This document shows, in pieces, positions 9,227 through 17,573 of a stretch of 64,000 nucleotides of DNA (within the stretch, counting starts at the first letter, position 1; each line of letters opens with the position of its first letter). The translations under genes and the position numbers were made by a program. The notes under the pieces were generated by a model that was not told where the DNA came from, did no database searches, and worked only from the letters and a program-made list of their open reading frames with translations. The stretch is taken from assembly GCF_902364365.1 (NCBI RefSeq), contig NZ_CABJDN010000007.1:62001-126000 (forward strand), read 5' to 3'. The stretch is from Bacteroides intestinalis. Its GTDB lineage: Bacteria > Bacteroidota > Bacteroidia > Bacteroidales > Bacteroidaceae.

Positions 9227-12145
9227 TTAGAAACGGCGTCCGCCGCCAAAACCGCCGGGACGACCACCAGGTCCGCCGGGGCCTCCATGACCACCGAATC
9301 CACCTCTACCCTGCATCTTTTCACGGGCAGCCTTGCTACCGAAGATATTCAGACGATAGATGAAGTGTACCATGCAATAACTGTTGATACCGTTATATTC
9401 GGAAACCGAACGGCCATCTGCTGTCAATGAACGGCTGATGTTACTTTGCTGTTTCAAAATGTCATAGAGTTCAAGGCTGACAGTAGCCGCACCTTTCAGG
9501 AAGGTTTGCGAAAGCTGTGCATTCCAGATCAATTCATTACGGTTCATACTTGCATCCGTATAACCACGACGGCTCTGATTAGCAATATTGGTAGTGAAAG
9601 TCATGTTCCAAGGAGCCATCAACTGAGTATTGGCACCATAAGAGAATGTGTAAGGTTCCTGATTATTCTCCGGACGCAGTTTGCTACGCTCAGCAGTATA
9701 AGAAATAGAACCATTCAAGCCGAATTCAAACCAATCGTTACGGTAAGCACCATTCAAACGCTCACTCAACGTCAACCCTGTTGTCTTATTCTTATCATCC
9801 ACTTTGGTATCCTGATTATATAAGAACGCCACATTATTCTGGTAATTGACATTGGTGAATGAGTTGATAGTGTACTTCTTATTCTTCAATGCCGTATTGA
9901 AACCAAACATACCGAAAGCACTCCAGTTACCATTGATATTCTTCGGTGTAGTAGTACGCGCACCGGTCTGATCATCGTATTCGGTACTGTTACTGATGCT
10001 GTTCTGCGTAGCCGAGAAGCTGGCATGAGTCATGATACCCCGTTGGAGTTCTGCATTATACGTATTGTAGAACAAACGCATAGAGTGCGTGAACGAAGGT
10101 TTCAAGCCCGGATTACCAACACGGATATTCAGCGGATTAGAGTTGTCCACAATCGGCAACAAGTTCTCCATGCTGGGCTGACCAGTACGTCCGCGATAGT
10201 TGAAGCGCAACTGGCTCACTTTCGAGAAACGGTAACGAAAATCTATATTCGGAGCAAAGTTGAATACCGAACGCGTCGTATCAATCATATAGTCGCCTTT
10301 CTTATAAGACAGTTTGGAGTTCTGCGGTTGGAAAGAAACACCGGTACTCAACTGGTACTTCTCACGGATGAAACGCAAGGATACAGAAGCATCGTGGTTG
10401 TAGTATCTGTACTCGGCATACTTACCTAAACTATCTACCGCATGATTCTGATACCCCACTGGCAACGGGTCGCCAATTCCCCACTCCGGATTGATCTTGT
10501 ATAAGTCGAAAGTCGTCTTGTCACTCTCACTGTACTTATACTGGAACTGATAACTGAATTGCAGGAAAGTGGCCCGCGCAATCGGTTCGCTATACGTGAT
10601 CTGTGCACTATAACTATAGTCATTCGTCGGCGTAGTGATATACTGGTTACGGATCAACGTAGAGTCCGGGTTCGTAGGAATCTGGTAATAACGTGTCATC
10701 GACTCCGTATACTGGTTATTGTCATTATCTCCATAACCGAAGCGTCCGCGGAATGTAACATTACGTCCCTTATCATTCAGTTTGCGGTTGATCTGCAAAG
10801 TAGCATCCGTTGAAACGGTCTTGCTATCGGAAAGCGACCCCGTGTTTGTAGCATTCACACGAATATCCTTCAACGGGTCCTCATTATTTATCACATCAAA
10901 ATCAAGATAGTCATTCGGGTTAGTAACCAGATTGTAAGGATCTGCATTGAAGGTCCCCGACAAGGAACTGGAAGAATTATCCGTCTTTCCATAAGAGAAG
11001 TTCGGACGGAAGATGATATTCGTCATTGAATCCGGCTTCCACTCCAAACGGAAATCAGCATTAAATGTCGAATTCTTGTTCCTGTTGAGAGAGTTTGAAT
11101 TGGAATATGAATTGCCATTCTGTAAGAAACGCTCGGATGAATTGACATTGGCAATGTCAGCATCATTGTAGTTGTAACGGGCACTACCGCCTAACTCCAA
11201 TTTGGCAGTTTCGGTAGCAAAGTTAAGTCCCAGTTCCTTAGGAGCATTCAAACCATTGTTACGACGCCAACGCGGCCCACCGCCACCACCGGAAAAGCCC
11301 TGATTATTCACATTGTTGGCAGAGGCAATAAAAGAAACTTGTGTCTTATCTACAAAACGGTTCAACATCAAACGTCCCGCATAGCGATCTTCAGTACCTA
11401 CGGCAGCATCGGCATTACCGAACCAACCCTGATTCATACCTTTCTTTACAGTCAGGTCGAGCACGGTTTCTTCTTCACCGTCATCAATACCTGTGATACG
11501 TGCCAGGTCCGATTTCTTATCATAAGTCTTCAACCGGTCAATCATGTCCACAGGCAAGTTCTTCAAACCCGTCTTCACGTCTCCGCCGAAGAATTCCTTT
11601 CCGTCTACCATAATCTTCTTCAAATCCTTACCGTTGATTTTCACGTTACCATCGTCATCAATCTCGGCACCGGGAAGTTTCTTCACCAATTCTTCCAGCA
11701 TAGCACCTTCGGGTGTACGATAAGCTGATGAATTATACATTAATGTATCTTCGCTGACAGTGACTTGTGGAGCTTCTGCAGTAACCACTGCTTCTGCCAG
11801 CATCACGGCATCTGTCTTCAGAGCCAGCGTACCTACATTTTTATTGGGAGTTTGAGCCGACAGTTGCAAAGGAAGCATTGTCGGTTGGAAGCCGATATAG
11901 GAAACTTTCAAGACATACTTCCCAGCCTTTACTTTGGGCAGGGTAAAATATCCCTGTGCTGTAGTGGCGATACCCGCCGCAAATGCACTGTCCGGTAACG
12001 AAAGTAACTGTACTGTGGCTTGTACTGCGGGTTCTTTCGTGTCATCCTCGATGACACGCCCCGCTACGGTAATGTTCTTAGTCTGTGAGAAAGCGGAAAG
12101 TGCGGTTGTCAGCAATAACACTGTTCCGATGATTACTTTTTTCAT
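9227..12145 (-). CDS. Outer-membrane beta-barrel protein with carboxypeptidase-regulatory-like domain
   Basis: A 972-aa exported protein. A signal peptide (MKKVIIGTVLLLTTALSAFSQ) is followed by a CarboxypepD_reg-like beta-sandwich (about 25-110), a TonB-receptor plug-like region (about 130-235, including KINGKDLKKIMVDGKEFFGGD) and a long C-terminal beta-barrel of the OMP_b-brl_3 type. The last 30 residues are almost pure Gly/Pro/Arg/Phe repeats (GGFGG, GGPGG) and end in RRF, a low-complexity tail after the barrel. No SusD-like partner is adjacent, so it is not a classical glycan-uptake pair. The substrate cannot be inferred. A terminator lies directly downstream. Confidence 0.9.
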   Translation of the reverse strand: MKKVIIGTVLLLTTALSAFSQTKNITVAGRVIEDDTKEPAVQATVQLLSLPDSAFAAGIATTAQGYFTLPKVKAGKYVLKVSYIGFQPTMLPLQLSAQTPNKNVGTLALKTDAVMLAEAVVTAEAPQVTVSEDTLMYNSSAYRTPEGAMLEELVKKLPGAEIDDDGNVKINGKDLKKIMVDGKEFFGGDVKTGLKNLPVDMIDRLKTYDKKSDLARITGIDDGEEETVLDLTVKKGMNQGWFGNADAAVGTEDRYAGRLMLNRFVDKTQVSFIASANNVNNQGFSGGGGGPRWRRNNGLNAPKELGLNFATETAKLELGGSARYNYNDADIANVNSSERFLQNGNSYSNSNSLNRNKNSTFNADFRLEWKPDSMTNIIFRPNFSYGKTDNSSSSLSGTFNADPYNLVTNPNDYLDFDVINNEDPLKDIRVNATNTGSLSDSKTVSTDATLQINRKLNDKGRNVTFRGRFGYGDNDNNQYTESMTRYYQIPTNPDSTLIRNQYITTPTNDYSYSAQITYSEPIARATFLQFSYQFQYKYSESDKTTFDLYKINPEWGIGDPLPVGYQNHAVDSLGKYAEYRYYNHDASVSLRFIREKYQLSTGVSFQPQNSKLSYKKGDYMIDTTRSVFNFAPNIDFRYRFSKVSQLRFNYRGRTGQPSMENLLPIVDNSNPLNIRVGNPGLKPSFTHSMRLFYNTYNAELQRGIMTHASFSATQNSISNSTEYDDQTGARTTTPKNINGNWSAFGMFGFNTALKNKKYTINSFTNVNYQNNVAFLYNQDTKVDDKNKTTGLTLSERLNGAYRNDWFEFGLNGSISYTAERSKLRPENNQEPYTFSYGANTQLMAPWNMTFTTNIANQSRRGYTDASMNRNELIWNAQLSQTFLKGAATVSLELYDILKQQSNISRSLTADGRSVSEYNGINSYCMVHFIYRLNIFGSKAAREKMQGRGGFGGHGGPGGPGGRPGGFGGGRRF

Positions 12146-12244
12146 GCGCCTGTTTTTTATGAAACAAAATGTCTGTTTTTATACTGTTTCATTTGACAAG
12201 CTTTCAATGGAAAAGTTTAATGAGGATTAAATAAAATATTCTAA

Positions 12245-12658
12245 TTATCGACGATCCCGCTTAAATAGCCTATCAACCGTCGCTTTTTTTATACCAAATT
12301 CCAAGCAAAGAACATTCAGTATGAGGAAGATCAAAAAGGAAGAAGTATCCACACTCACGATGTCACCCTTCCATACCCGGTAGAGCATACCGCCAAAGAT
12401 GAATAGCACCGTCAGGAATATAGCATTACGGGTAGCCTGATTGCGTATTTGTTCCGTTTCTTTGCTTTCATTCTTTGTAAAAGCGAACAGAATCATCAGC
12501 GCACCGATCATCATCAACAACTTGGAGCATTCCTTATAAAACAGAAGGTTACCATCCGTCATTTTCCCTATCATCAACATCAGAAAGGGGAGAAACAATG
12601 CCAATGCTATCACAAAATATCCTAACAGGCGGCAATATACCGGTAATAATGCTTTCAT
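12245..12658 (-). CDS. Small integral membrane protein, unknown function
   Basis: A 137-aa protein with about four predicted membrane helices (roughly 10-30, 45-60, 80-95 and 100-118) and a basic C-terminus (LFKRDRR). No family was recognised. A -7 element TATCTTTG is readable on the minus strand at 12724-12731, about 65 bases before the start. The gene is divergent from aroB and about 100 bases upstream of the beta-barrel gene on the same strand. Confidence 0.75.
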   Translation of the reverse strand: MKALLPVYCRLLGYFVIALALFLPFLMLMIGKMTDGNLLFYKECSKLLMMIGALMILFAFTKNESKETEQIRNQATRNAIFLTVLFIFGGMLYRVWKGDIVSVDTSSFLIFLILNVLCLEFGIKKATVDRLFKRDRR

Positions 12659-12827
12659 TTTTTATAAATTATAAGTTATGAAGTCTAAAATATCTATCCG
12701 AGTGATGTAAGTTTTATGATTTGCAAAGATACTTCTTTCGCAGAGAAATCCTATCTTTAAAGAAGATAAGCTGCATCTCAGCATAACTTTTTCATGCCGG
12801 TATGGAAGTTCTGCACTCGATTTGCAT

Positions 12828-12835
12828 TATCTTTG
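12828..12835 (+). promoter_or_regulatory. aroB promoter -7 element
   Basis: TATCTTTG matches the Bacteroides -7 consensus. It predicts a start near 12842, 19 bases before the ATG at 12861. This rules out the in-frame upstream ATG at 12822, which lies inside the promoter. Confidence 0.6.
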
Positions 12836-12860
12836 CAGAGCAAAAAAAGACAAATACATC

Positions 12861-13922
12861 ATGAGTAAACAAGAAGTAATCCTCTGCGAAGAACTGGAAA
12901 GCAGCTTAACAACTGCCATTGGGAACTGCCCCCATGACAAGCTCTTTATCCTGACTGACGAGCATACGCACCGCCTTTGCTTGCCACAACTCAGCAACAT
13001 TCCGGCATTGAAAGAAGCAACGGAAATCATTATCGGTGCCGAAGATGTACACAAGAACCTCGAAACCCTGGCTTCCGTCTGGCAAGCCCTGAGTGAAAAG
13101 GGAGCTACGCGCCATTCATTGCTTATCAATCTGGGAGGTGGCATGGTGACCGACTTGGGTGGCTTCGCCGCCTCTACATTTAAGCGGGGCATTGCTTATA
13201 TCAATATCCCTACTACCCTGCTGGCTATGGTAGATGCTTCCGTAGGAGGCAAGACAGGCATCAACTTCAACGGACTGAAGAATGAAATCGGCGTCTTCGC
13301 CCCTGCTGCCAGCGTACTCCTTGAAACAGAATTCCTGCGCAGCCTCGACGCCCATAACTTCTTCTCCGGCTATGCCGAAATGTTGAAGCACGGACTGATC
13401 AGTACTCCGGAACACCTGGCAGAATTATTGGCTTTTGATACGGACAAGATAGATTACGCAGCCCTGAAGTCAATGGTAGGTCGCTCCGTACAAGTAAAAG
13501 AAGACATCGTGGAGCAAGATCCGCTGGAACATGGCATCCGCAAAGCCCTGAACCTGGGACATACCGTAGGACATGCTTTCGAAAGCCTTGCCCTTGCCGA
13601 AGGACACCCTGTACTGCATGGCTATGCCGTTGCCTGGGGAATTGTTTGCGAACTATACCTTTCTTATATAAAAGTAGGTTTTCCGAAAGACAAAATGCGC
13701 CAGACCATTCAGTTTGTGAAAGAGAACTACGGTGGTTTTGCCTTTAACTGTAAGCAGTACGACCAGCTTTATGAACTGATGAAGCACGATAAGAAGAATA
13801 CCGCCGGTGTCATAAACTTTACGTTATTGAAAGAGGTCGGAGACATTTGTCTGAACCAAACGGCTGATAAAGATACGATATTCGAAATGTTCGATTTCTA
13901 TAGAGAGTGCATGGGGATATAA
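12861..13922 (+). CDS. aroB: 3-dehydroquinate synthase
   Basis: Second step of the shikimate pathway: NAD-dependent conversion of DAHP to 3-dehydroquinate. The protein is 353 aa from the chosen start (MSKQEVILCEELE), typical for the family. Visible signatures are the GGGMVTDLGGFAASTFKRG nucleotide-binding segment, IPTTLLAMVDASVGGKTGINF, and the zinc-binding histidine regions LNLGHTVGHAFE and EGHPVLHGYAVAWG. The start at 12861 was preferred because the upstream ATG overlaps the promoter. aroA is also in this window at 38739, so the pathway genes are scattered. Confidence 0.96.
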   Translation: MSKQEVILCEELESSLTTAIGNCPHDKLFILTDEHTHRLCLPQLSNIPALKEATEIIIGAEDVHKNLETLASVWQALSEKGATRHSLLINLGGGMVTDLGGFAASTFKRGIAYINIPTTLLAMVDASVGGKTGINFNGLKNEIGVFAPAASVLLETEFLRSLDAHNFFSGYAEMLKHGLISTPEHLAELLAFDTDKIDYAALKSMVGRSVQVKEDIVEQDPLEHGIRKALNLGHTVGHAFESLALAEGHPVLHGYAVAWGIVCELYLSYIKVGFPKDKMRQTIQFVKENYGGFAFNCKQYDQLYELMKHDKKNTAGVINFTLLKEVGDICLNQTADKDTIFEMFDFYRECMGI

Positions 13923-14248
13923 CGCCTTCTACCATATCCCCTCCTCTTGCGGGAATACATTTTGCAGTTCCAACATTAAGATGCCGGCTTTTGCCAGTTA
14001 ATTGGCAACGCTGTGCCAGCACGGTGGCAAGACTCAGGCTACATACGAAACTTGAATTATATAGTACCCTCCCACACAATACTCTCCTACAAGCCAACCG
14101 GGAAATAGGCCGGCATTTGCAATTCATTACACAACTGGCAAGCAACGTAGGTTTTCTGAAACAGCTGGAAGGCATCTTATGTTACCATCTTCAAAACGTA
14201 GAAGGATTATTGAAGAAGTTGAAAGAAGAATCGATAACTGCTCTGTAG
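13907..14248 (+). CDS. Possible small protein downstream of aroB
   Basis: A 113-codon open frame overlapping the aroB end by 16 bases. The first 50 residues look random, but the second half (about LLQANREIGRHLQFITQLASNVGFLKQLEGILCYHLQN in outline) has codon choice like real Bacteroides genes and reads as two amphipathic helices. No family was recognised. The true start may be an internal codon, or this may be the 3' remnant of a larger gene. A perfect palindrome begins 4 bases after its stop, as expected at the end of a transcribed unit. Confidence 0.35.
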   Translation: MHGDITPSTISPPLAGIHFAVPTLRCRLLPVNWQRCASTVARLRLHTKLELYSTLPHNTLLQANREIGRHLQFITQLASNVGFLKQLEGILCYHLQNVEGLLKKLKEESITAL

Positions 14249-14251
14249 AAT

Positions 14252-14301
14252 GATAATAGGACGAGGAGTAAAATTGGAATTTTACTCCTCGTCCTATTAT
14301 C
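14252..14301. terminator. Perfect 24-bp-arm palindrome, probable bidirectional terminator
   Basis: Bases 14252-14275 are the exact reverse complement of 14278-14301, with only GG between them. The inner arm is AAAATT/AATTTT, so the outer stem is followed by T-rich sequence on both strands. It sits between the forward aroB-side unit and the convergent higA gene and would terminate both. Confidence 0.75.
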
Positions 14302-14368
14302 TGCATATAATCTATAATTAAAATTTTCGAAAAAGCCTGTTTACTACAAAGCGATTGCACTACCAATG

Positions 14369-14689
14369 CTAAAACACAGCAGCAATTTTCTTTATATTAT
14401 TCAATTTCTCAAGGAGAGAACTATTCCTACGCGCCACTTGCATATTATAATCAGTTTGCATTCTTACAAGTAAATCAGCATTGATACCTAGAGCAGCCTC
14501 CAAAAGCAAGGCAAATTCTGTAGTAATCGGGCGTTTTGCATTAAGCACCTCATTCAAGGCTGAATAAGACAAACTAAACTTTTTTGCAAAGTCTTTTTGT
14601 TTTATGTCTCTGCATTCTAATTCTTCCTTTACCAATTCACCTGGATGATAAGGTCGGAATGATTGTAAATTGTTAGCTGTTATACTCAT
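14369..14689 (-). CDS. higA: HigA-family antitoxin (XRE-type DNA-binding protein), orphan
   Basis: A 106-aa protein of the HigA/VapI addiction-module antidote family. The PYHPGELVKEELE N-terminus leads into a helix-turn-helix (KQKDFAKKFSLSYSALNEVLNAKRPIT) and a hydrophobic dimer helix. In a complete module it would neutralise the HigB mRNA interferase and repress its own promoter. No HigB-like frame exists on either side, so this is a solitary antitoxin or a regulator. An inverted repeat next to its promoter is a plausible self-operator. It lies 290 bases outside the left end of the tRNA-Pro element. Confidence 0.85.
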   Translation of the reverse strand: MSITANNLQSFRPYHPGELVKEELECRDIKQKDFAKKFSLSYSALNEVLNAKRPITTEFALLLEAALGINADLLVRMQTDYNMQVARRNSSLLEKLNNIKKIAAVF

Positions 14690-14729
14690 AGTTTCTACTT
14701 ATAATGTATGCATCCGCTTTTTGATAATA

Positions 14730-14757
14730 CAAAAGTAATAAAGAGATTCGCAATCTC
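14730..14757 (-). promoter_or_regulatory. higA promoter with inverted-repeat operator
   Basis: Minus-strand TACTTTTG (complement of 14730-14737) fits the -7 box. Directly upstream is GAGATT-CGC-AATCTC (14743-14757), a perfect 6-bp-arm dyad in the -33/-7 spacer region, where a dimeric HTH repressor such as HigA would bind. Confidence 0.5.
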
Positions 14758-14943
14758 AGCGAGTTATTTCTCTTTAAAAACAATATTATAGAAGCAGAAA
14801 ATTACAAGTTACGAGCAAATGACAGGTTACAGCACTACTTATACTAATTCTAAAATAGAGCAAACTTTATACCATAACAAATTAAGAATAAGAAAGATGT
14901 ATTATTCAGTCAGATTATAGTGACATAAAAATAAATAGAAATG

Positions 14944-14974
14944 TTTGCTATTTAAAAATAAAGCACTACTTTTG
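14944..14974 (+). promoter_or_regulatory. Original tRNA-Pro promoter, now separated from its tRNA
   Basis: TTTG (14944-14947), 19-base spacer, TACTTTTG (14967-14974): a perfect Bacteroides promoter 13 bases before the tRNA 5' half. After the insertion it drives transcription through a tRNA fragment into the left end of the element. Confidence 0.8.
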
Positions 14975-14980
14975 CATCCG

Positions 14981-15024
14981 CAATTCGGGATGTAGCTCAG
15001 CCCGGTAGAGTACGCGTCTGGGGG
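14981..15024 (+). repeat. Left attachment repeat (attL): tRNA-Pro 5' half
   Basis: A 44-bp segment identical to 22267-22310. It covers 5 bases of leader plus the first 39 bases of tRNA-Pro(GGG), ending at the 3' side of the anticodon loop. The rest of the tRNA is absent here. Confidence 0.9.
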
Positions 15025-15422
15025 AATCAACCGACTTATTTTCAATAATTTAGACTTAAAAGCAGATATACAGAGAGTTAAGTAATTTCGTTTATTCATT
15101 TCTCTCCACATGTCTACAACTTTCCTAAAACATTCGTTACAATTTAATACAAACAAGTACAAACTCACATCTAAAGGTCTCATAGTTTTATTAGTTTTAA
15201 TGCACTATAAAGATCAGACATACTTCTGCTTTAAACAACAAAAAACTCCTAAGACACATCCATATAATATCTATATCATGTAAGCATTCCCTATCACTTA
15301 TCCCCATCTTTCACCAATACACGATTTTATTCCTTCTCTCATAAAGAGAATCACAAAAACAAAAATTCCATTCAACAGACTACTCATTAAATGGCACCCT
15401 AGACATACATAGAAAAGTGCAA
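15025..15422. other. Left end of the element, no gene seen
   Basis: About 400 A+T-rich bases with no supportable gene. CTAAAACATT occurs at 15125-15134, the same word that is tandemly repeated near the right end at 22058-22090, so it may be an integrase arm site. The antisense frame over the tRNA fragment at 14902-15183 is not considered real. Confidence 0.5.
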
Positions 15423-15614
15423 CTACTCTCTTATTTTAGTTCCATCATATAAAGATTCGTCATATAAAGACAGATCAGGCTTAGAAAAATAGGGATTAGA
15501 GGGTCTTTCTCTAAATGCTTTTCTTCCTTCAGGTCCTATTGCTGCTATATCTTCCATTGTAGTTTTGCGACCTGTATAATAATCTTCTATTTCAAACCAG
15601 TCATCAGCAGCCAT
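15423..15614 (-). CDS. Small protein of unknown function, possibly frameshifted at its 5' end
   Basis: A 63-aa frame (MAADDWFEIEDYY...) rich in acidic and aromatic residues; no family recognised. The frame stays open upstream of this ATG with plausible protein sequence (GKREKHACGY) but has no start codon before an in-frame stop. In the neighbouring frame an ATG-initiated stretch (MTMEKEKN) runs up to GAG AAA AAC; a -1 shift there would join it to HACGYMAADDW. The true product may therefore be about 77 aa, made by ribosomal slippage or broken by a single-base loss. It is the last gene of the element cargo run, 86 bases after the ADP-ribosylglycohydrolase stop. Confidence 0.5.
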   Translation of the reverse strand: MAADDWFEIEDYYTGRKTTMEDIAAIGPEGRKAFRERPSNPYFSKPDLSLYDESLYDGTKIRE

Positions 15615-15700
15615 ATAACCACAAGCATGTTTTTCTCTTTTTCCATAGTCATCTTATTTTTAGTCAAGCTCTGAATGCATTATTTACTTTTTTACAAAAT

Positions 15701-16615
15701 TCAGCTTTTCCTCATTTTCTCTATATTGTCAACTAAATCATCACACATAATCTTTGTTCCCTGCTTCTTTTCCTCTTCTGTAGGATAGTGAACGATACTT
15801 ACTATACCTGGATCACTCCATCGGGGATGAACAAAGAGCCCTCTATATTTATTTCTAAATTCTTCAACAATTTTCAGCAATTCCACATCCAGTATTCTAC
15901 ATACTTCTTCAACAATATCATAAGGCATTTGATATATATAAAAAGCCTCTGCAATTCCACCTGCAATACAAGCTAATGTATCACTATCGCCACCTAACGA
16001 AACAGCCAGTCTTATAGCATCCTCATAACTATCGCTCTCTAAAAAAGCAATAATTGCTTCAGGTACTGTTCCTTGACAGCTTTCATCAAACTTATAGTAA
16101 GGACGAATATCATCGCAACTACGATTCAGATCATATCCAAAGAGTGCTTCTATAAACTCCTTTATAAATTCTTTAGTTTTTCCGTTTCTAGCTAAAAAAA
16201 TGGCCGTTGCCGTAGCTTGTGCTCCTTTTATACCTTCTGGATGATCATGAGTAACAATAGCTGTGTTTCTTGCAACTTTCAAAGTTTCTTCTAAAGAGTC
16301 AAAGCACCAACCTACCGGACTAACACGCATAGCAGCCCCATTTCCCCAACTATTATAAGCCTTCGGTTCGATCTCAGACAACCATCTTCCAAAACGACCT
16401 CCATATCCTCCCATAGGAGAAGGATATTTTCTCCCATAATACTGCATTATTTTCACCAAATTGCCACCATGAAGCAACCAGTCGGCAACAGCAATAGTCA
16501 TTATAGAGTCATCCGTATAAGTTGACCCTTTACCAAACAAAGGAAATTTCTTTGTTTTTATATTATCAAACTCATATATAGAGCCAATAATATCTCCTGC
16601 AATAGCACCTATCAT
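15701..16615 (-). CDS. ADP-ribosylglycohydrolase family protein (DraG-like)
   Basis: A 304-aa protein of the ADP-ribosylglycohydrolase family, which removes ADP-ribose from proteins or nucleic acids using two metal ions. Metal-binding signatures are visible: GAIAGDIIGSIYE at residues 3-15, TDDSIMTIAVADWL near residue 34, and GGDSDTLACIAGGIAEAFY near residue 207. All the key Asp residues of the family are present, so it is probably active. It sits in the cargo run of the element, with a membrane protein 28 bases upstream. In mobile elements such enzymes can be immunity proteins, antitoxins or counters to phage ADP-ribosylation; which applies here is unknown. Confidence 0.9.
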   Translation of the reverse strand: MIGAIAGDIIGSIYEFDNIKTKKFPLFGKGSTYTDDSIMTIAVADWLLHGGNLVKIMQYYGRKYPSPMGGYGGRFGRWLSEIEPKAYNSWGNGAAMRVSPVGWCFDSLEETLKVARNTAIVTHDHPEGIKGAQATATAIFLARNGKTKEFIKEFIEALFGYDLNRSCDDIRPYYKFDESCQGTVPEAIIAFLESDSYEDAIRLAVSLGGDSDTLACIAGGIAEAFYIYQMPYDIVEEVCRILDVELLKIVEEFRNKYRGLFVHPRWSDPGIVSIVHYPTEEEKKQGTKIMCDDLVDNIEKMRKS

Positions 16616-16643
16616 ATATGTTCTAATATAGTTAATACTATAC

Positions 16644-17162
16644 TTAATAATTCAATTTCAAAAAGTAAGGTTTCATCGGAAGATTCTCTATCCAAAAATC
16701 CACTCGATATTTCACTCCAATATAAGCTTTCCAGCCAATATAAGGATGAAGCTGTACCATTTCTCCAGGTTGAAATTTGTTAAATCTAAGATAAGAATAG
16801 TCTGCCTTCACAATTTCATCAGTCTTCAAATCAACTACTTTATAAGTTAATTTCAAAGTTAATTCTCGAGCATCACCAATTGTATGATTAGCTACATTTT
16901 TTAATTTAAAAATCCAATCATCATGATATTTATCATAAGTTATTTTCAAAACTTGTAAACCATGTTCAGAGTACAATCTATCTTTAACACTATCATTAGC
17001 AATTAAAATAGTATCATTATAATCTAAAACGTTAGACTGTCTATTGACATCCCCGGGCAATTTTACAGAAAAAAGGTCCAAGATGATCGCTACCACCATT
17101 ATCAACAATATTATTCCTCCCCAAAGAGGTGCTTTTATTCCTTTTTTACTGATATTTTCCAT
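16644..17162 (-). CDS. Membrane-anchored protein of unknown function
   Basis: A 172-aa protein with a basic N-terminus and one membrane helix (about residues 13-32, PLWGGIILLIMVVAIILDLF), then an exported domain predicted to be a beta-sandwich (alternating hydrophobic strands such as LTLKLTYKVVDLKTDEIV and YRVDFWIENLP). No family was recognised. It is 28 bases before the ADP-ribosylglycohydrolase and about 30 bases after the 112-aa membrane protein, so all three are probably one operon. Confidence 0.7.
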   Translation of the reverse strand: MENISKKGIKAPLWGGIILLIMVVAIILDLFSVKLPGDVNRQSNVLDYNDTILIANDSVKDRLYSEHGLQVLKITYDKYHDDWIFKLKNVANHTIGDARELTLKLTYKVVDLKTDEIVKADYSYLRFNKFQPGEMVQLHPYIGWKAYIGVKYRVDFWIENLPMKPYFLKLNY

Positions 17163-17194
17163 ATTAGCTTTAATTTATAATTAAAAGATCTATC

Positions 17195-17533
17195 TTATGT
17201 CAAGGATTTAGCTTTTTGTCGTTTTCTCTCGGCAATTCTCTCATCAGCCTCACGCTGAATACGTTCGTATTCCAACTCTTCAAGTGTTTTTTCATTTTTC
17301 TTCATCAATTTTTCTTCATCGCTAGGCCATGCAGGTTTTTCTATTTCTTCTTTTTTAATAGGACCAAGACAATGTACCATAATGGCACCAAGTATAGGTG
17401 AGAAGAATAGTGAAAACAAAAACCAGACATCCCCATCACGATTTAACCTTCGCGCAGTCTTACATACACATGAACTTAGAGATATCCATGTGATCAACAT
17501 CACAAGAAAATACAAGTATAAAAGTGTCTCCAT
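17195..17533 (-). CDS. Small two-helix membrane protein with charged coiled-coil tail
   Basis: A 112-aa protein with membrane helices at about residues 3-22 and 36-56, then a highly charged, probably helical tail (about 65-112, Glu/Lys/Arg-rich) facing the cytoplasm. No family was recognised. It is part of the element cargo run. Confidence 0.65.
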   Translation of the reverse strand: METLLYLYFLVMLITWISLSSCVCKTARRLNRDGDVWFLFSLFFSPILGAIMVHCLGPIKKEEIEKPAWPSDEEKLMKKNEKTLEELEYERIQREADERIAERKRQKAKSLT

Positions 17534-17573
17534 ATATCAACACCTAATTAAAGCTTTACACAAATATTCACGC

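Noticed and set aside
14902..15183. Minus-strand frame of 93 codons over the left tRNA fragment
   Set aside because: Same false antisense-tRNA protein sequence as above, running into A+T-rich DNA.
16644..17533. Holin/antiholin pair for the two membrane proteins
   Set aside because: One has a large exported beta-rich domain and the other a long charged tail, unlike holins; no endolysin is nearby.
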